DNA from: Reyranella sp.
GTDB lineage: Bacteria > Pseudomonadota > Alphaproteobacteria > Reyranellales > Reyranellaceae
DNA length: 12,854 nucleotides
Reading direction: 5' to 3'
NCBI GenBank assembly: GCA_016780605.1
Contig: JADHLS010000056.1
Location: 1 to 12,854, forward strand
Shown here: positions 6,331-12,854 of the stretch, piece by piece
Numbering within the stretch: the first letter of the stretch is position 1
Layout of the letters: every line of letters starts with the position of its first letter
Made by a program: the position numbers and the translations under genes
Notes under the pieces: generated by a model
Told to the model about the DNA's origin: nothing
The model's database searches: none
The model's input: only the letters and a program-made list of their open reading frames with translations

Positions 6331-6403
6331 CGGCCGCAGCTGACGCCATTTCCCCCAAATCCATCGAATGACAGCGGGCTGCAAAGGCTCGCGGAGGCGT
6401 GTC

Positions 6404-7174
6404 TTGAGTGCGTTGAGAAACGAGGTCGTGCAATCGGTCCATCACTGGACCGACGAGTTGTTCAGCTTCCGGACCACCCGCGACAAGGGTTTCCGCTTCG
6501 CCAGCGGCCAGTTCACCATGATCGGGCTCAAGATCGACGGCCGGCCGCTGTTGCGCGCCTACTCGATCGCCAGCGCGCACTACGATGACGAGCTGGAGTT
6601 CTTCTCCATCAAGGTGCCGGACGGCAAGCTGACGTCGCGGCTGAAGGACCTGGCGCCGGGCGACGAGATCCTGGTCGGCGCCAAGGCCACCGGCACGCTG
6701 CTGCTCGACAGCCTGACACCCGGCCGCAATCTCTACCTGCTGGGCACCGGCACCGGGCTTGCTCCCTTCCTGTCGATCGTGCGCGACCCCGAAGTCTATG
6801 AGCGCTTCGAGAAGGTGATCCTGGTCCATGGCTGCCGCCAGGTGCGCGACCTCGCCTACCGCTCCAGGCTCGCCGACGAGCTGCCGGCCGACGAGATCCT
6901 GGGCGACATGGTGCGCGACAAGCTGGTCTACTATCCCACCATCACCCGCGAACCGTTCCGGAACCGCGGCCGCATCTCCGACCTGATCGCAAGCGGCACG
7001 CTGGCGAGCGACGTCGGCCTGCCGCCGATCGGCAAGCAGGACGACCGCTTCATGCTGTGCGGCAACACGCAGATGCTGGCCGACATCCGCGCCCTGCTCG
7101 AAGACGCGGGCCTCAGCGAAGGCAGCACGACGGTGCCGGGCGAGTTCGTGGTGGAGAAGGCATTCGTCGAATAG
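6404..7174 (+). CDS. fpr: Ferredoxin-NADP(+) reductase
   Basis: A 256-residue cytoplasmic flavoenzyme of the bacterial Fpr type, exchanging electrons between NADPH and ferredoxin or flavodoxin and linked in proteobacteria to oxidative stress and Fe-S or monooxygenase support. FAD domain: HHWTDELFSFRTTRD (13-27), FASGQFTMIGL (32-42), the RAYSIAS isoalloxazine/phosphate motif (51-57), and VPDGKLTSRL (71-80). NADP domain: GTGTGLAPFLSI (114-125), VILVHGCR (138-145), and YYPTITREPFRNRGR (176-190). The C-terminal EKAFVE is the short tail typical of the subclass. The TTG at 6404 is chosen because GGAGG (6393-6397) sits six bases upstream and the family start aligns there; the in-frame ATG at 6368 adds 12 unlike residues. 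It is convergent with the A-T-TE gene, 21 bp away. Confidence 0.93.
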   Translation: MSALRNEVVQSVHHWTDELFSFRTTRDKGFRFASGQFTMIGLKIDGRPLLRAYSIASAHYDDELEFFSIKVPDGKLTSRLKDLAPGDEILVGAKATGTLLLDSLTPGRNLYLLGTGTGLAPFLSIVRDPEVYERFEKVILVHGCRQVRDLAYRSRLADELPADEILGDMVRDKLVYYPTITREPFRNRGRISDLIASGTLASDVGLPPIGKQDDRFMLCGNTQMLADIRALLEDAGLSEGSTTVPGEFVVEKAFVE

Positions 7175-7195
7175 GGACTCCGCCCCGCGACCCCG

Positions 7196-9928
7196 TCAGC
7201 CGCCAGCGATGACCGAACCGATCTCGTCCGCAATGCGCTCGCCCCTGCTGCCTTCGAACAGTGTCGCGTGATCGCCCGATACATGCCTCACCGTGAGCTG
7301 GAGGCTTCGCCGGCGCCAACCCAGGTCGTCCGGAGCACCCGGGCGTTCGTCCTGCGAGCGAAACAGAAGTGTCGGCACGTCGAGCGGAACGGGCTCAAGA
7401 CGACTGGACCAGCGCCGGAGGCAGTCGTCGAATACGGCTTCGGTTATCCTGAGGAACACGATGAAGCTCATGGTCGCCGGCAGGCAAGGACGGAGCGAGA
7501 GCGCCAGGCTCACGAGAGATCGGCCGAGGGGCGTGAGCAGGAACCGGCTCGCCACAAACATCTCGACCAGCCGTTCCTGGCGGTAGGAAGCCGGACGGCG
7601 CAGGAACTCATGAAGGCGGCGGGGCCACGGCCGCCTTTCCACGGGGGCTGAGTAGGTCAAGCCGGTCACGTCCGTGTCGAGAACGATCAGGTTCGCTACG
7701 TGACGACCGCTGGCCGCGAGCTGACGCGCTGCCTCGAAGGCGACGTCGCCACCGACCGAAAAGCCGACCAGGCTCAGCGGCCCCGCGGGCTTCCGGGCCT
7801 CGATCTGCCGCACCGTGTGCCCGGCAATTTCCTCGAATGACATTTGCGCGCGTACCAGGCTCTGCAGCGCGGGATAGCGAACCTGCCGCACCGGCATGCG
7901 CGCGGCGCAGGCTGCCCGGAAGCCGATGAAATGGCCATCGCCGCCGTTGGCGGGCGGGAATAGAAACATCACCCGCGCATCGGCCGGCAGGGGCGCCGCG
8001 GGCTCCCCGCCAAGACACTCATCGAGCTGGAGGGCAAAATCGAAGCGGCTCAGCCCGGCGTGGAAGCGCTCGACGGGCAACGGCCGCTTCGCCAGGCGTT
8101 CGAGCTCGAAGATCAACTGCAGGAGCTGCAGCGAGTCCCCGCCGCCCGCCTCGAATGAGGTCGGTTCCTGGGGCGGCGACCGGCCCAGCGCGCGGCGCCA
8201 GGCTTTGTCCACCATTGCCAGACCCGCCGGACTCGCGCCGCGAGCGTCCGCTGTGCGTGGCCGAAGCTCGACCTCGGCCGCCGCCGCCCGCGCCAGGAGA
8301 GCCGTCTCGTCGATCTTCTGGCCGGGAAGCACGGGAAGGGCGTCGAGCACCAGCAGCCTGCGCGGGCGCATGGGAGCGGGCAGCGCCGCTTCGAGATGGC
8401 GACGCACGCCGTCGAGCAGGTAGGCATCGCCGCTTTGCTGCGGCACGACGAATCCCAGCAGCAGCGGTTCACTCTCGCCGCGGCGGGCCACCACCGCGGC
8501 ATCGCTCACGCCGGGCGCTTGGCGCAGCGCCGTCTCGATCTCGGCCAGCTCGACGCGGTTACCCAGAATCTTGACCTGCCGGTCGCGCCGCCCGAGGACG
8601 ACGTAAAGACCATCGGCGCGCCGTCGGACGAGATCGCCGGTTCGGTAGATGTTGAGCCCCGCCCTCTCGGGGTCCGGCTCCAGCGCCCCGGGCACGACCG
8701 TGCCGTCGTGCCAAAGTCCGAGCGAGGTGAAGCGGCTGCGAATCACCAGCTCGCCCACCAGCTCGCTCGTGTCGCCATCGGCCACGGGCCGGTCGAGCTC
8801 GTCCAGCACCGCGACCTCGAGCCCTGGCAGCGGATAGCCTACCGGCACGCGCGCCTCCGCCGCGGGCGGCGAGGCAACGAACCACTGCAGCAGGGCGGGC
8901 GCCTCGGTTGCTCCGTAGACGGACAGGATGGCGCAGTCCGCCGGCAGGACGCCGCGCAAGGCATCATGGTCCACGTGCAGCAACGTGTCGCCGGAGGACT
9001 GGACGCAGCGCAAGCTCGCCAGCATGTGCCTGGCGCCGGCGAGGCGACTGACGCTGCGCCACACCGCAGGCGTCGAGAACATCATGGTGATGCGCCGTTC
9101 GGCGATGACGCGCAGGATCTGTCCGAGGCCCAGTCGCTGCAGGTCGAGCTTGACCAGCGACGCACTGGACAGCATCACCTCGAAGATCTGCTGCAGGCCG
9201 GCGATCGTGCCCGGCGACGCCAGCGACAGGACCTTGTCGTTACCGTGCAAGTGGACGCTGTTCACCAGCTCGAGCGCGCGATGCAGCACCGCGCGCTGAC
9301 TGAGCACGATGCCCTTCGGCTGGCCGGTGCTGCCGGAGGTGTAGACGATGAAGCTCGCCGCGTCCGGCGGCGGCGGCGGGACCGGCATGCTTTCCGGAAC
9401 GCCACCGGCCAGCGCGTCCTCCAGCGCAAGAGCTCGCACACCGGCCGGCAGCAGATATCCGGCGGCGATGTCGGCGGCACTCATCACGACGCCTGCCAGG
9501 CCCGCCGCGCGCACGATCGCGGCGACCCGCTCCTGCGGATAGTGGCGGTCGATCAGTACCGCCGGCCGTGCCGCGCCCAGGCAGGCGAGCACGGCGATCG
9601 GATAGGACGCCTGGTTGGGCAACAGAATGCCGACGGGGCCGTCGCGCGGGATCGACCCGGCGATGATCGCCGCCAGTCGGCGCGCCGCGGCCCAGATCTC
9701 GGCGAAGCTCAACGCCGTTTCGACGTCCTGGCAAGCAATACGGTCCGGATGGCTGAGCGCAACCTCGGCGAAGAGGTCGAGGGCCGGTCGCTCGATCCAG
9801 GCCGATTCGAAGGGGCGAAAGGCAACGTGCGTCGGACCGTTCAGGTCCAGCGCGCGCGGCCGCTCTAGCCGCCATTGCAAGTGTTCTGCAGGTGCCCCCA
9901 TCCGCACCTGCACGTCCCCGCCCCTCAT
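7196..9928 (-). CDS. NRPS-like A-T-TE synthetase (adenylation, carrier, thioesterase)
   Basis: A 910-residue single-module synthetase with no condensation domain. Adenylation domain (about 40-560): A3 YTSGSTGQPKG (196-206), A5 YGATEAP (338-344), A7 YRTGDL (428-433), A8 LGRRDRQVKILGNRVELAEIE region (445-465), and A10 LPGQKIDE (534-541, catalytic Lys538). Carrier domain (about 570-640): GGGDSLQLLQL with Ser599 as the phosphopantetheine site. Type I thioesterase (about 650-905): FPPANGGDG (657-665), nucleophile motif GFSVGG (722-727, Ser724), a candidate acid at Asp751, and GDHATLFEG with His887. It would load a carboxylic acid as an AMP ester, tether it and release it by hydrolysis, cyclisation or self-condensation. 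At the A4 motif the segment GLQQIFE (244-250) replaces FDxSxxE, so the usual Asp235 equivalent is Leu245, suggesting a non-alpha-amino substrate. GGAAAG lies just upstream of ATG 9928. Confidence 0.88.
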   Translation of the reverse strand: MRGGDVQVRMGAPAEHLQWRLERPRALDLNGPTHVAFRPFESAWIERPALDLFAEVALSHPDRIACQDVETALSFAEIWAAARRLAAIIAGSIPRDGPVGILLPNQASYPIAVLACLGAARPAVLIDRHYPQERVAAIVRAAGLAGVVMSAADIAAGYLLPAGVRALALEDALAGGVPESMPVPPPPPDAASFIVYTSGSTGQPKGIVLSQRAVLHRALELVNSVHLHGNDKVLSLASPGTIAGLQQIFEVMLSSASLVKLDLQRLGLGQILRVIAERRITMMFSTPAVWRSVSRLAGARHMLASLRCVQSSGDTLLHVDHDALRGVLPADCAILSVYGATEAPALLQWFVASPPAAEARVPVGYPLPGLEVAVLDELDRPVADGDTSELVGELVIRSRFTSLGLWHDGTVVPGALEPDPERAGLNIYRTGDLVRRRADGLYVVLGRRDRQVKILGNRVELAEIETALRQAPGVSDAAVVARRGESEPLLLGFVVPQQSGDAYLLDGVRRHLEAALPAPMRPRRLLVLDALPVLPGQKIDETALLARAAAAEVELRPRTADARGASPAGLAMVDKAWRRALGRSPPQEPTSFEAGGGDSLQLLQLIFELERLAKRPLPVERFHAGLSRFDFALQLDECLGGEPAAPLPADARVMFLFPPANGGDGHFIGFRAACAARMPVRQVRYPALQSLVRAQMSFEEIAGHTVRQIEARKPAGPLSLVGFSVGGDVAFEAARQLAASGRHVANLIVLDTDVTGLTYSAPVERRPWPRRLHEFLRRPASYRQERLVEMFVASRFLLTPLGRSLVSLALSLRPCLPATMSFIVFLRITEAVFDDCLRRWSSRLEPVPLDVPTLLFRSQDERPGAPDDLGWRRRSLQLTVRHVSGDHATLFEGSRGERIADEIGSVIAGG

Positions 9929-10000
9929 CTTTCCATTTTATACGCGATGCCTGCTGTCCGACTACCACCCGCGGCGCGCTGGCGAGCGGCGGGGAGCCGG

Positions 10001-11347
10001 TCAGACGGCGTGCTGCCGCAATGGCTCGATCAGCTCGCCCATCGTCTTCCACTCTTCGCAGCGATCCACCGCCGCCTCAATCGCGTCCACGCCCTTGGGC
10101 GTCAGATGCGCTGCCGCCAGCTCGTGGAACTTCGCGCGAACCTGCGGCTCGGGATCCGCCTTCTCCGTGTCGCGCACGGAAGCCTCGCGCGCCGCGGTGG
10201 CGCTGCGCCCGTCCTTCAGGGTCAGCGTGACGCGCGCGGGCCGCAGCGTCGTCGTGCTGCGCGCCGTCATCGCCGGATCCTCGGCGATGGTCACCAGCGG
10301 CCGCAGCGCGGCGATCACCGGATCGGCGAGTGCGCTGTCGTCGATCTCGGCGAAGCCCAGGCCGCCGCGCGCGATCAGCACCGCCGCGGCATGCGGCAGC
10401 GAGTATTTCGAGGCGAAGTAGTTGGGCGGTGCCGCATTGCGCATGAGCGCGGCGAAGGCGAAGGTCGCGACGTCGACCCGCGCCACCTCCTCCGGCTTGG
10501 GCTTCAGCACGGCCAGGGTCTCGGCCAGGCTGTCGAGCGCCGAATGGATCGGATTGCAGCAGGCGTAGAAGCGGAAATAGTTCTCCAGGATTTCCCAGCG
10601 CTGCCCGAGATCGTCGGCCAAAGTCCCCGCGCTGTTTTCACTGACCATCAGGCCGGGCGCCTCCTCGATCGCGTCGTCCAGCGCGACGTAGCCCGCCGCC
10701 GCCATCTCCGGCGCCAGCGTCGCGGCCACCGCGCCGAGTCCCGCCGGCAGGTTGAGCGCCGTGCCGCCGGCGACGGTGTTGCCGTAGCTCGCCGTCATCA
10801 ACATGCTGGTGGCGATGCGCATCGCGAGGCTGACGCCGGCGCCATCCAGCCCGTGCAGCCGCGCGCCGGCCGCGGCCGCACCGAGCAGCGAGAGCTGGCC
10901 GTTGGGATGCGAGACGATGCGCTGCGCGTAGCCGCGATTGAGCCGGCCGGCGCCTTCGTAGCCCAGCACGAATGCGCCCAGCATGGCGCGGCCGCCGAGG
11001 CCGCGCTGCTCGGCGATGGCCATGACGCCGGGCAGGATGTGCGGCGCCGGCTGAAGACCACGCACGCCCTCGCACAGTTCCACTGAGCGCGCGGCGATAC
11101 CGTTCAGCAGCGCCGCGGTGCGGATGTCGGCCTGCGGCAGTCCGGGGCCGAGGACGGTCGCGCCGCGTCCCGCGCCCGCCAGCAGCCGCTTGGTCAAGCC
11201 CGTGACCTCGGGCCGCGCCGCGCCGGCTAAGGTCACGCCGATCGTGTCCAGCAGGACGAGCTTGGCGCGGCGGTGCACCGCTTCCGGCATGTCGTCCCAG
11301 CCCGTGCGCGCAATGAAGCGCGCAAGCTCCTCGATCTTTTCCCCCAC
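10001..11347 (-). CDS. MmgE/PrpD family protein
   Basis: A 448-residue protein of the MmgE/PrpD superfamily, whose members include 2-methylcitrate dehydratase, cis-aconitate decarboxylase and iminodisuccinate epimerase. Family features: the N-terminal helical segment EKIEELARFIARTGWDDMP, KLVLLDTIGVTLAGA (29-43), NGIAARSVEL (the usual N..A....D/E region), HPNGQLSLLGAAAAGARLHGL, and the C-terminal lid with KDGRS. The product cannot be called PrpD: no prpB or prpC lies nearby. Start: GTG 11347 is preceded by AAGGGA eight bases upstream and gives the usual family length. The frame stays open for another 176 residues upstream but reads Arg/Gly-rich junk antisense to nothing and overlaps the preceding gene in another frame. 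It begins 14 bp after the Bug protein's stop, so the two are very likely co-transcribed. Binding protein plus MmgE/PrpD is a recurring pair in organic-acid loci. Confidence 0.87.
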   Translation of the reverse strand: MGEKIEELARFIARTGWDDMPEAVHRRAKLVLLDTIGVTLAGAARPEVTGLTKRLLAGAGRGATVLGPGLPQADIRTAALLNGIAARSVELCEGVRGLQPAPHILPGVMAIAEQRGLGGRAMLGAFVLGYEGAGRLNRGYAQRIVSHPNGQLSLLGAAAAGARLHGLDGAGVSLAMRIATSMLMTASYGNTVAGGTALNLPAGLGAVAATLAPEMAAAGYVALDDAIEEAPGLMVSENSAGTLADDLGQRWEILENYFRFYACCNPIHSALDSLAETLAVLKPKPEEVARVDVATFAFAALMRNAAPPNYFASKYSLPHAAAVLIARGGLGFAEIDDSALADPVIAALRPLVTIAEDPAMTARSTTTLRPARVTLTLKDGRSATAAREASVRDTEKADPEPQVRAKFHELAAAHLTPKGVDAIEAAVDRCEEWKTMGELIEPLRQHAV

Positions 11348-11361
11348 GGTCAGGTCCCTTT

Positions 11362-12327
11362 TCAGCTGGGTTTGAGATTGAGGCGCGCGACGATCGGCGT
11401 CCACCGCGCGATCTCCGCCCGCAGCAGCGCCGCCGCTGCGGCCGGAGAGCAATCGGGCCAGGTCTCGAAGCCCGCCGTCGCCAGACGCTCGCGCACCGCC
11501 GCATCGGCGAGGGCGCGCGCCGCGGCAGAACGCAGCGTCGCCAACGCCGGCTGGGGCGTGCCGGGACGGACGAAGATCATCGTCCAGGCCGCGTTGTCGT
11601 AGTCCGGCACGCCCGCCTCCTGCAGTCCCGGCAAGCCGGGCAGCAGCGTCGAGCCGCCGGCCATCGTCACCGCGAGCGCGCGCAGCTTGCCCTGGCGCAC
11701 CAGCGGCATCAGCAGGCTCGGGCTGTCGATGGTGAAATCGAGCCGGCCCGCCGCCACGTCCTGGGCCGAGGCGGCGGCCGCGCGATAGGACACGATGGTG
11801 AAGTCGACGCCGGCGCGCAGGCGGAACAGCTCGGCGGCCATGTAGTTGACCGCGCCCGGCGCAGCGGCGCCGCAATTTGCTTCCGCGCCGCGCTGCTTCA
11901 GCCAGGCGATCAGCTCCGGCACGCTGTTGGCCGGCACCGAGCTGTGCACGGCAACGACGAAGGGCTGGCGGGTCGCGAGCGCGACGGGCACGAAGTCCGC
12001 TGCCGGATCATACGCAAACTGCGGATAGATCAGCTTCATCAGCGCGTGGTTGTTGGTGGGGACATAGATCGTCTGCCCATCCGCCGGCGTTTGCTGGAAG
12101 GCGTTGGCGCCGAGCGTGCTGCCGGCGCCCGCCATGTTCTCGACGACGATCGGGCGACCCAGCAGCGGCGTCATCGCCTCCGCCAGGATGCGGGCCACGA
12201 TGTCGGACGCGCCGGCGGCGGCGACGGGCACGATCATGCGGAGCGGCCGGTCGCCGAACAGCGATTGCGCGCGAACAGCGAAGGGTGCGGCGAAGAGCGG
12301 TGCGGCGAGGAGATGACGACGGCGCAT
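11362..12327 (-). CDS. Tripartite tricarboxylate transporter (Bug/TctC) substrate-binding protein
   Basis: A 321-residue periplasmic solute-binding protein of the Bug/TctC family, which captures di- and tricarboxylates, aromatic acids and similar compounds for TctAB-type permeases. It begins with a signal MRRRHLLAAPLFAAPFAVRA, probably cleaved after Ala20; the RRR start is weakly Tat-like, but Sec export is the default. Family motifs: LRMIVPVAAAGASDIVAR (29-46), LGRPIVVENMAGAGSTLGA (56-74), the domain-hinge region NCGAAAPGAVNYMAAELF, and GKLRALAV. No TctA or TctB gene is present in the window, so it probably uses a permease encoded elsewhere, as is common where the family is expanded. The substrate cannot be read from sequence, but the MmgE/PrpD neighbour suggests a carboxylic acid. 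GGGA lies about ten bases before the ATG. Confidence 0.92.
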   Translation of the reverse strand: MRRRHLLAAPLFAAPFAVRAQSLFGDRPLRMIVPVAAAGASDIVARILAEAMTPLLGRPIVVENMAGAGSTLGANAFQQTPADGQTIYVPTNNHALMKLIYPQFAYDPAADFVPVALATRQPFVVAVHSSVPANSVPELIAWLKQRGAEANCGAAAPGAVNYMAAELFRLRAGVDFTIVSYRAAAASAQDVAAGRLDFTIDSPSLLMPLVRQGKLRALAVTMAGGSTLLPGLPGLQEAGVPDYDNAAWTMIFVRPGTPQPALATLRSAAARALADAAVRERLATAGFETWPDCSPAAAAALLRAEIARWTPIVARLNLKPS

Positions 12328-12415
12328 GGTGCGGGTCCCGGGGCGTACAGCGACAGGACAATGCTAGCAAAAAGCCGGCCGGGCAAAGATCGACGCTTCG
12401 CCCTGCGGTCGCTAG

Positions 12416-12854
12416 TTACTCGATGGCGATGCCCGCCGCGCCGATCACCTTCTGCCATTTGGCATGGTCGCGCTTGATGAAGTCGGAAAACTCCGCCGGC
12501 GTGTCGGTGACGATCACGGCGCCGACGTCCAACATGGTCTTCACGAAGCCAGGGTCGCTCGCGACTTTGCGGATGTCGGCCGCGATCCGCGCCACGATGG
12601 CGTCGGGCGTGCCCGCCGGCGCCACGATGCCTTCCCACGCGGTCACATCGAACTCGGGCAGACCCTTCGCCAGAGGCGGCAGCTCGGGCGCGGCGGGGGT
12701 GGGCTCGGCACTCACCACGCCCAGCGCACGCAACTTGCCGCCCTCAACATTGCTCCAGATCGAGGGCATGGTGTCGAAGCTCATGTCGACATGGCCGCCC
12801 AGCAATGCCGCCACCGCCGGAGCGCTGCCGGTGAACGGGACGTGCAGGATGTCG
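12416..12854 (-). CDS. Bug/TctC substrate-binding protein, 5' end beyond window
   Basis: The C-terminal 145 residues of a second Bug/TctC-family protein; the gene continues past the right edge. The visible part opens with DILHVPFTGSAPAVAALLGG, the typical ligand-binding strand and helix, then HVDMSFDTMPSIW, GGKLRALGVVS and VTAWEGIVAPAGTP, the conserved W-G-lobe segment. The end GAAGIAIE is typical. It lies 88 bp upstream of the full-length Bug gene on the same strand. The two are clearly different in sequence, so they are paralogues rather than a recent duplication. Confidence 0.93.
   Translation of the reverse strand, partial: DILHVPFTGSAPAVAALLGGHVDMSFDTMPSIWSNVEGGKLRALGVVSAEPTPAAPELPPLAKGLPEFDVTAWEGIVAPAGTPDAIVARIAADIRKVASDPGFVKTMLDVGAVIVTDTPAEFSDFIKRDHAKWQKVIGAAGIAIE

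Larger units (their letters stand above)
5705..6403. other. Non-coding region rich in inverted repeats
   Basis: About 700 bp with no convincing gene. It holds inverted repeats at 5757-5782 (GACTCAT/ATGAGTC, 12-base loop), 5996-6030, 6061-6085 and 6183-6204 (CGCCCC/GGGGCG). Frames crossing it on both strands show no motifs or good ribosome binding sites. It must carry the promoter for the reductase gene at 6404. Confidence 0.4.

Noticed and set aside
8396..9868. 490-residue plus-strand open frame
   Set aside because: It is antisense to the A-T-TE gene, whose motifs are all on the minus strand; its Arg/His/Gln-rich composition is typical of shadow frames.
9875..11086. 403-residue plus-strand open frame
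   Set aside because: It is antisense to the MmgE/PrpD gene and has no recognisable domain.
11348..11875. N-terminal extension of the MmgE/PrpD frame
   Set aside because: It is low-complexity Arg/Gly/Ala sequence overlapping the Bug gene in another frame; the GTG at 11347 with a good ribosome binding site gives the family length.
12363..12395. GCCGGCCGGGC with flanking A-run between the two Bug genes as a terminator
   Set aside because: The minus-strand TTTTT follows GCCGGC, but only a 3-bp stem can form, too weak to call.

Overview
The window is high-GC bacterial chromosomal DNA, most likely from an alphaproteobacterium of the Reyranella/Bradyrhizobium/Rhodospirillales kind. This is inferred from gene content: Bug/TctC-type periplasmic binding proteins in tandem, a CadC-type winged-helix/TolB-like/TPR regulator, a proteobacterial Fpr-type ferredoxin-NADP reductase, long GC-driven antisense reading frames and frequent GTG/TTG starts. 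I found no rRNA, tRNA, CRISPR array, transposase or phage gene. Nothing here fixes the genus.

Region 1-1266 holds two divergent envelope genes. An OmpA-domain lipoprotein (minus, running off the left edge) has its Shine-Dalgarno sequence inside a potential hairpin. Opposite it lies a lipoprotein carrying a retropepsin-like aspartic protease domain. Region 1267-2255 is gene-poor. It contains the 5' remnant of a short-chain dehydrogenase and two short minus-strand frames with good ribosome binding sites, and looks like decayed or rearranged DNA.

Region 2256-5704 holds a luciferase-like flavin-dependent oxidoreductase (minus) and a CadC-like regulator with TolB-like and TPR domains (minus). Divergent from the regulator, across about 150 bp, is a stand-alone deaminase-fold protein with HAE and PCxxC zinc motifs resembling toxin and AID/APOBEC-type deaminases. 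This is the least ordinary gene of the window. Region 5705-6403 has no convincing gene but several strong inverted repeats. It is followed by ferredoxin-NADP reductase (plus, TTG start).

Region 7196-12854 is a minus-strand run that could be one transcription unit, read right to left: a TctC/Bug binding protein (partial), a second full-length Bug protein, an MmgE/PrpD-family protein 14 bp downstream, then a 910-residue adenylation-carrier-thioesterase (A-T-TE) enzyme. The last is a one-module NRPS-like synthetase with no condensation domain. Its adenylation domain appears to lack the aspartate that normally binds an alpha-amino group, so it may activate a non-amino carboxylic acid. The binding proteins would deliver an organic acid to the cell and the MmgE/PrpD protein would act on a carboxylate. 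A link between those steps and the A-T-TE enzyme is inferred from gene order only.
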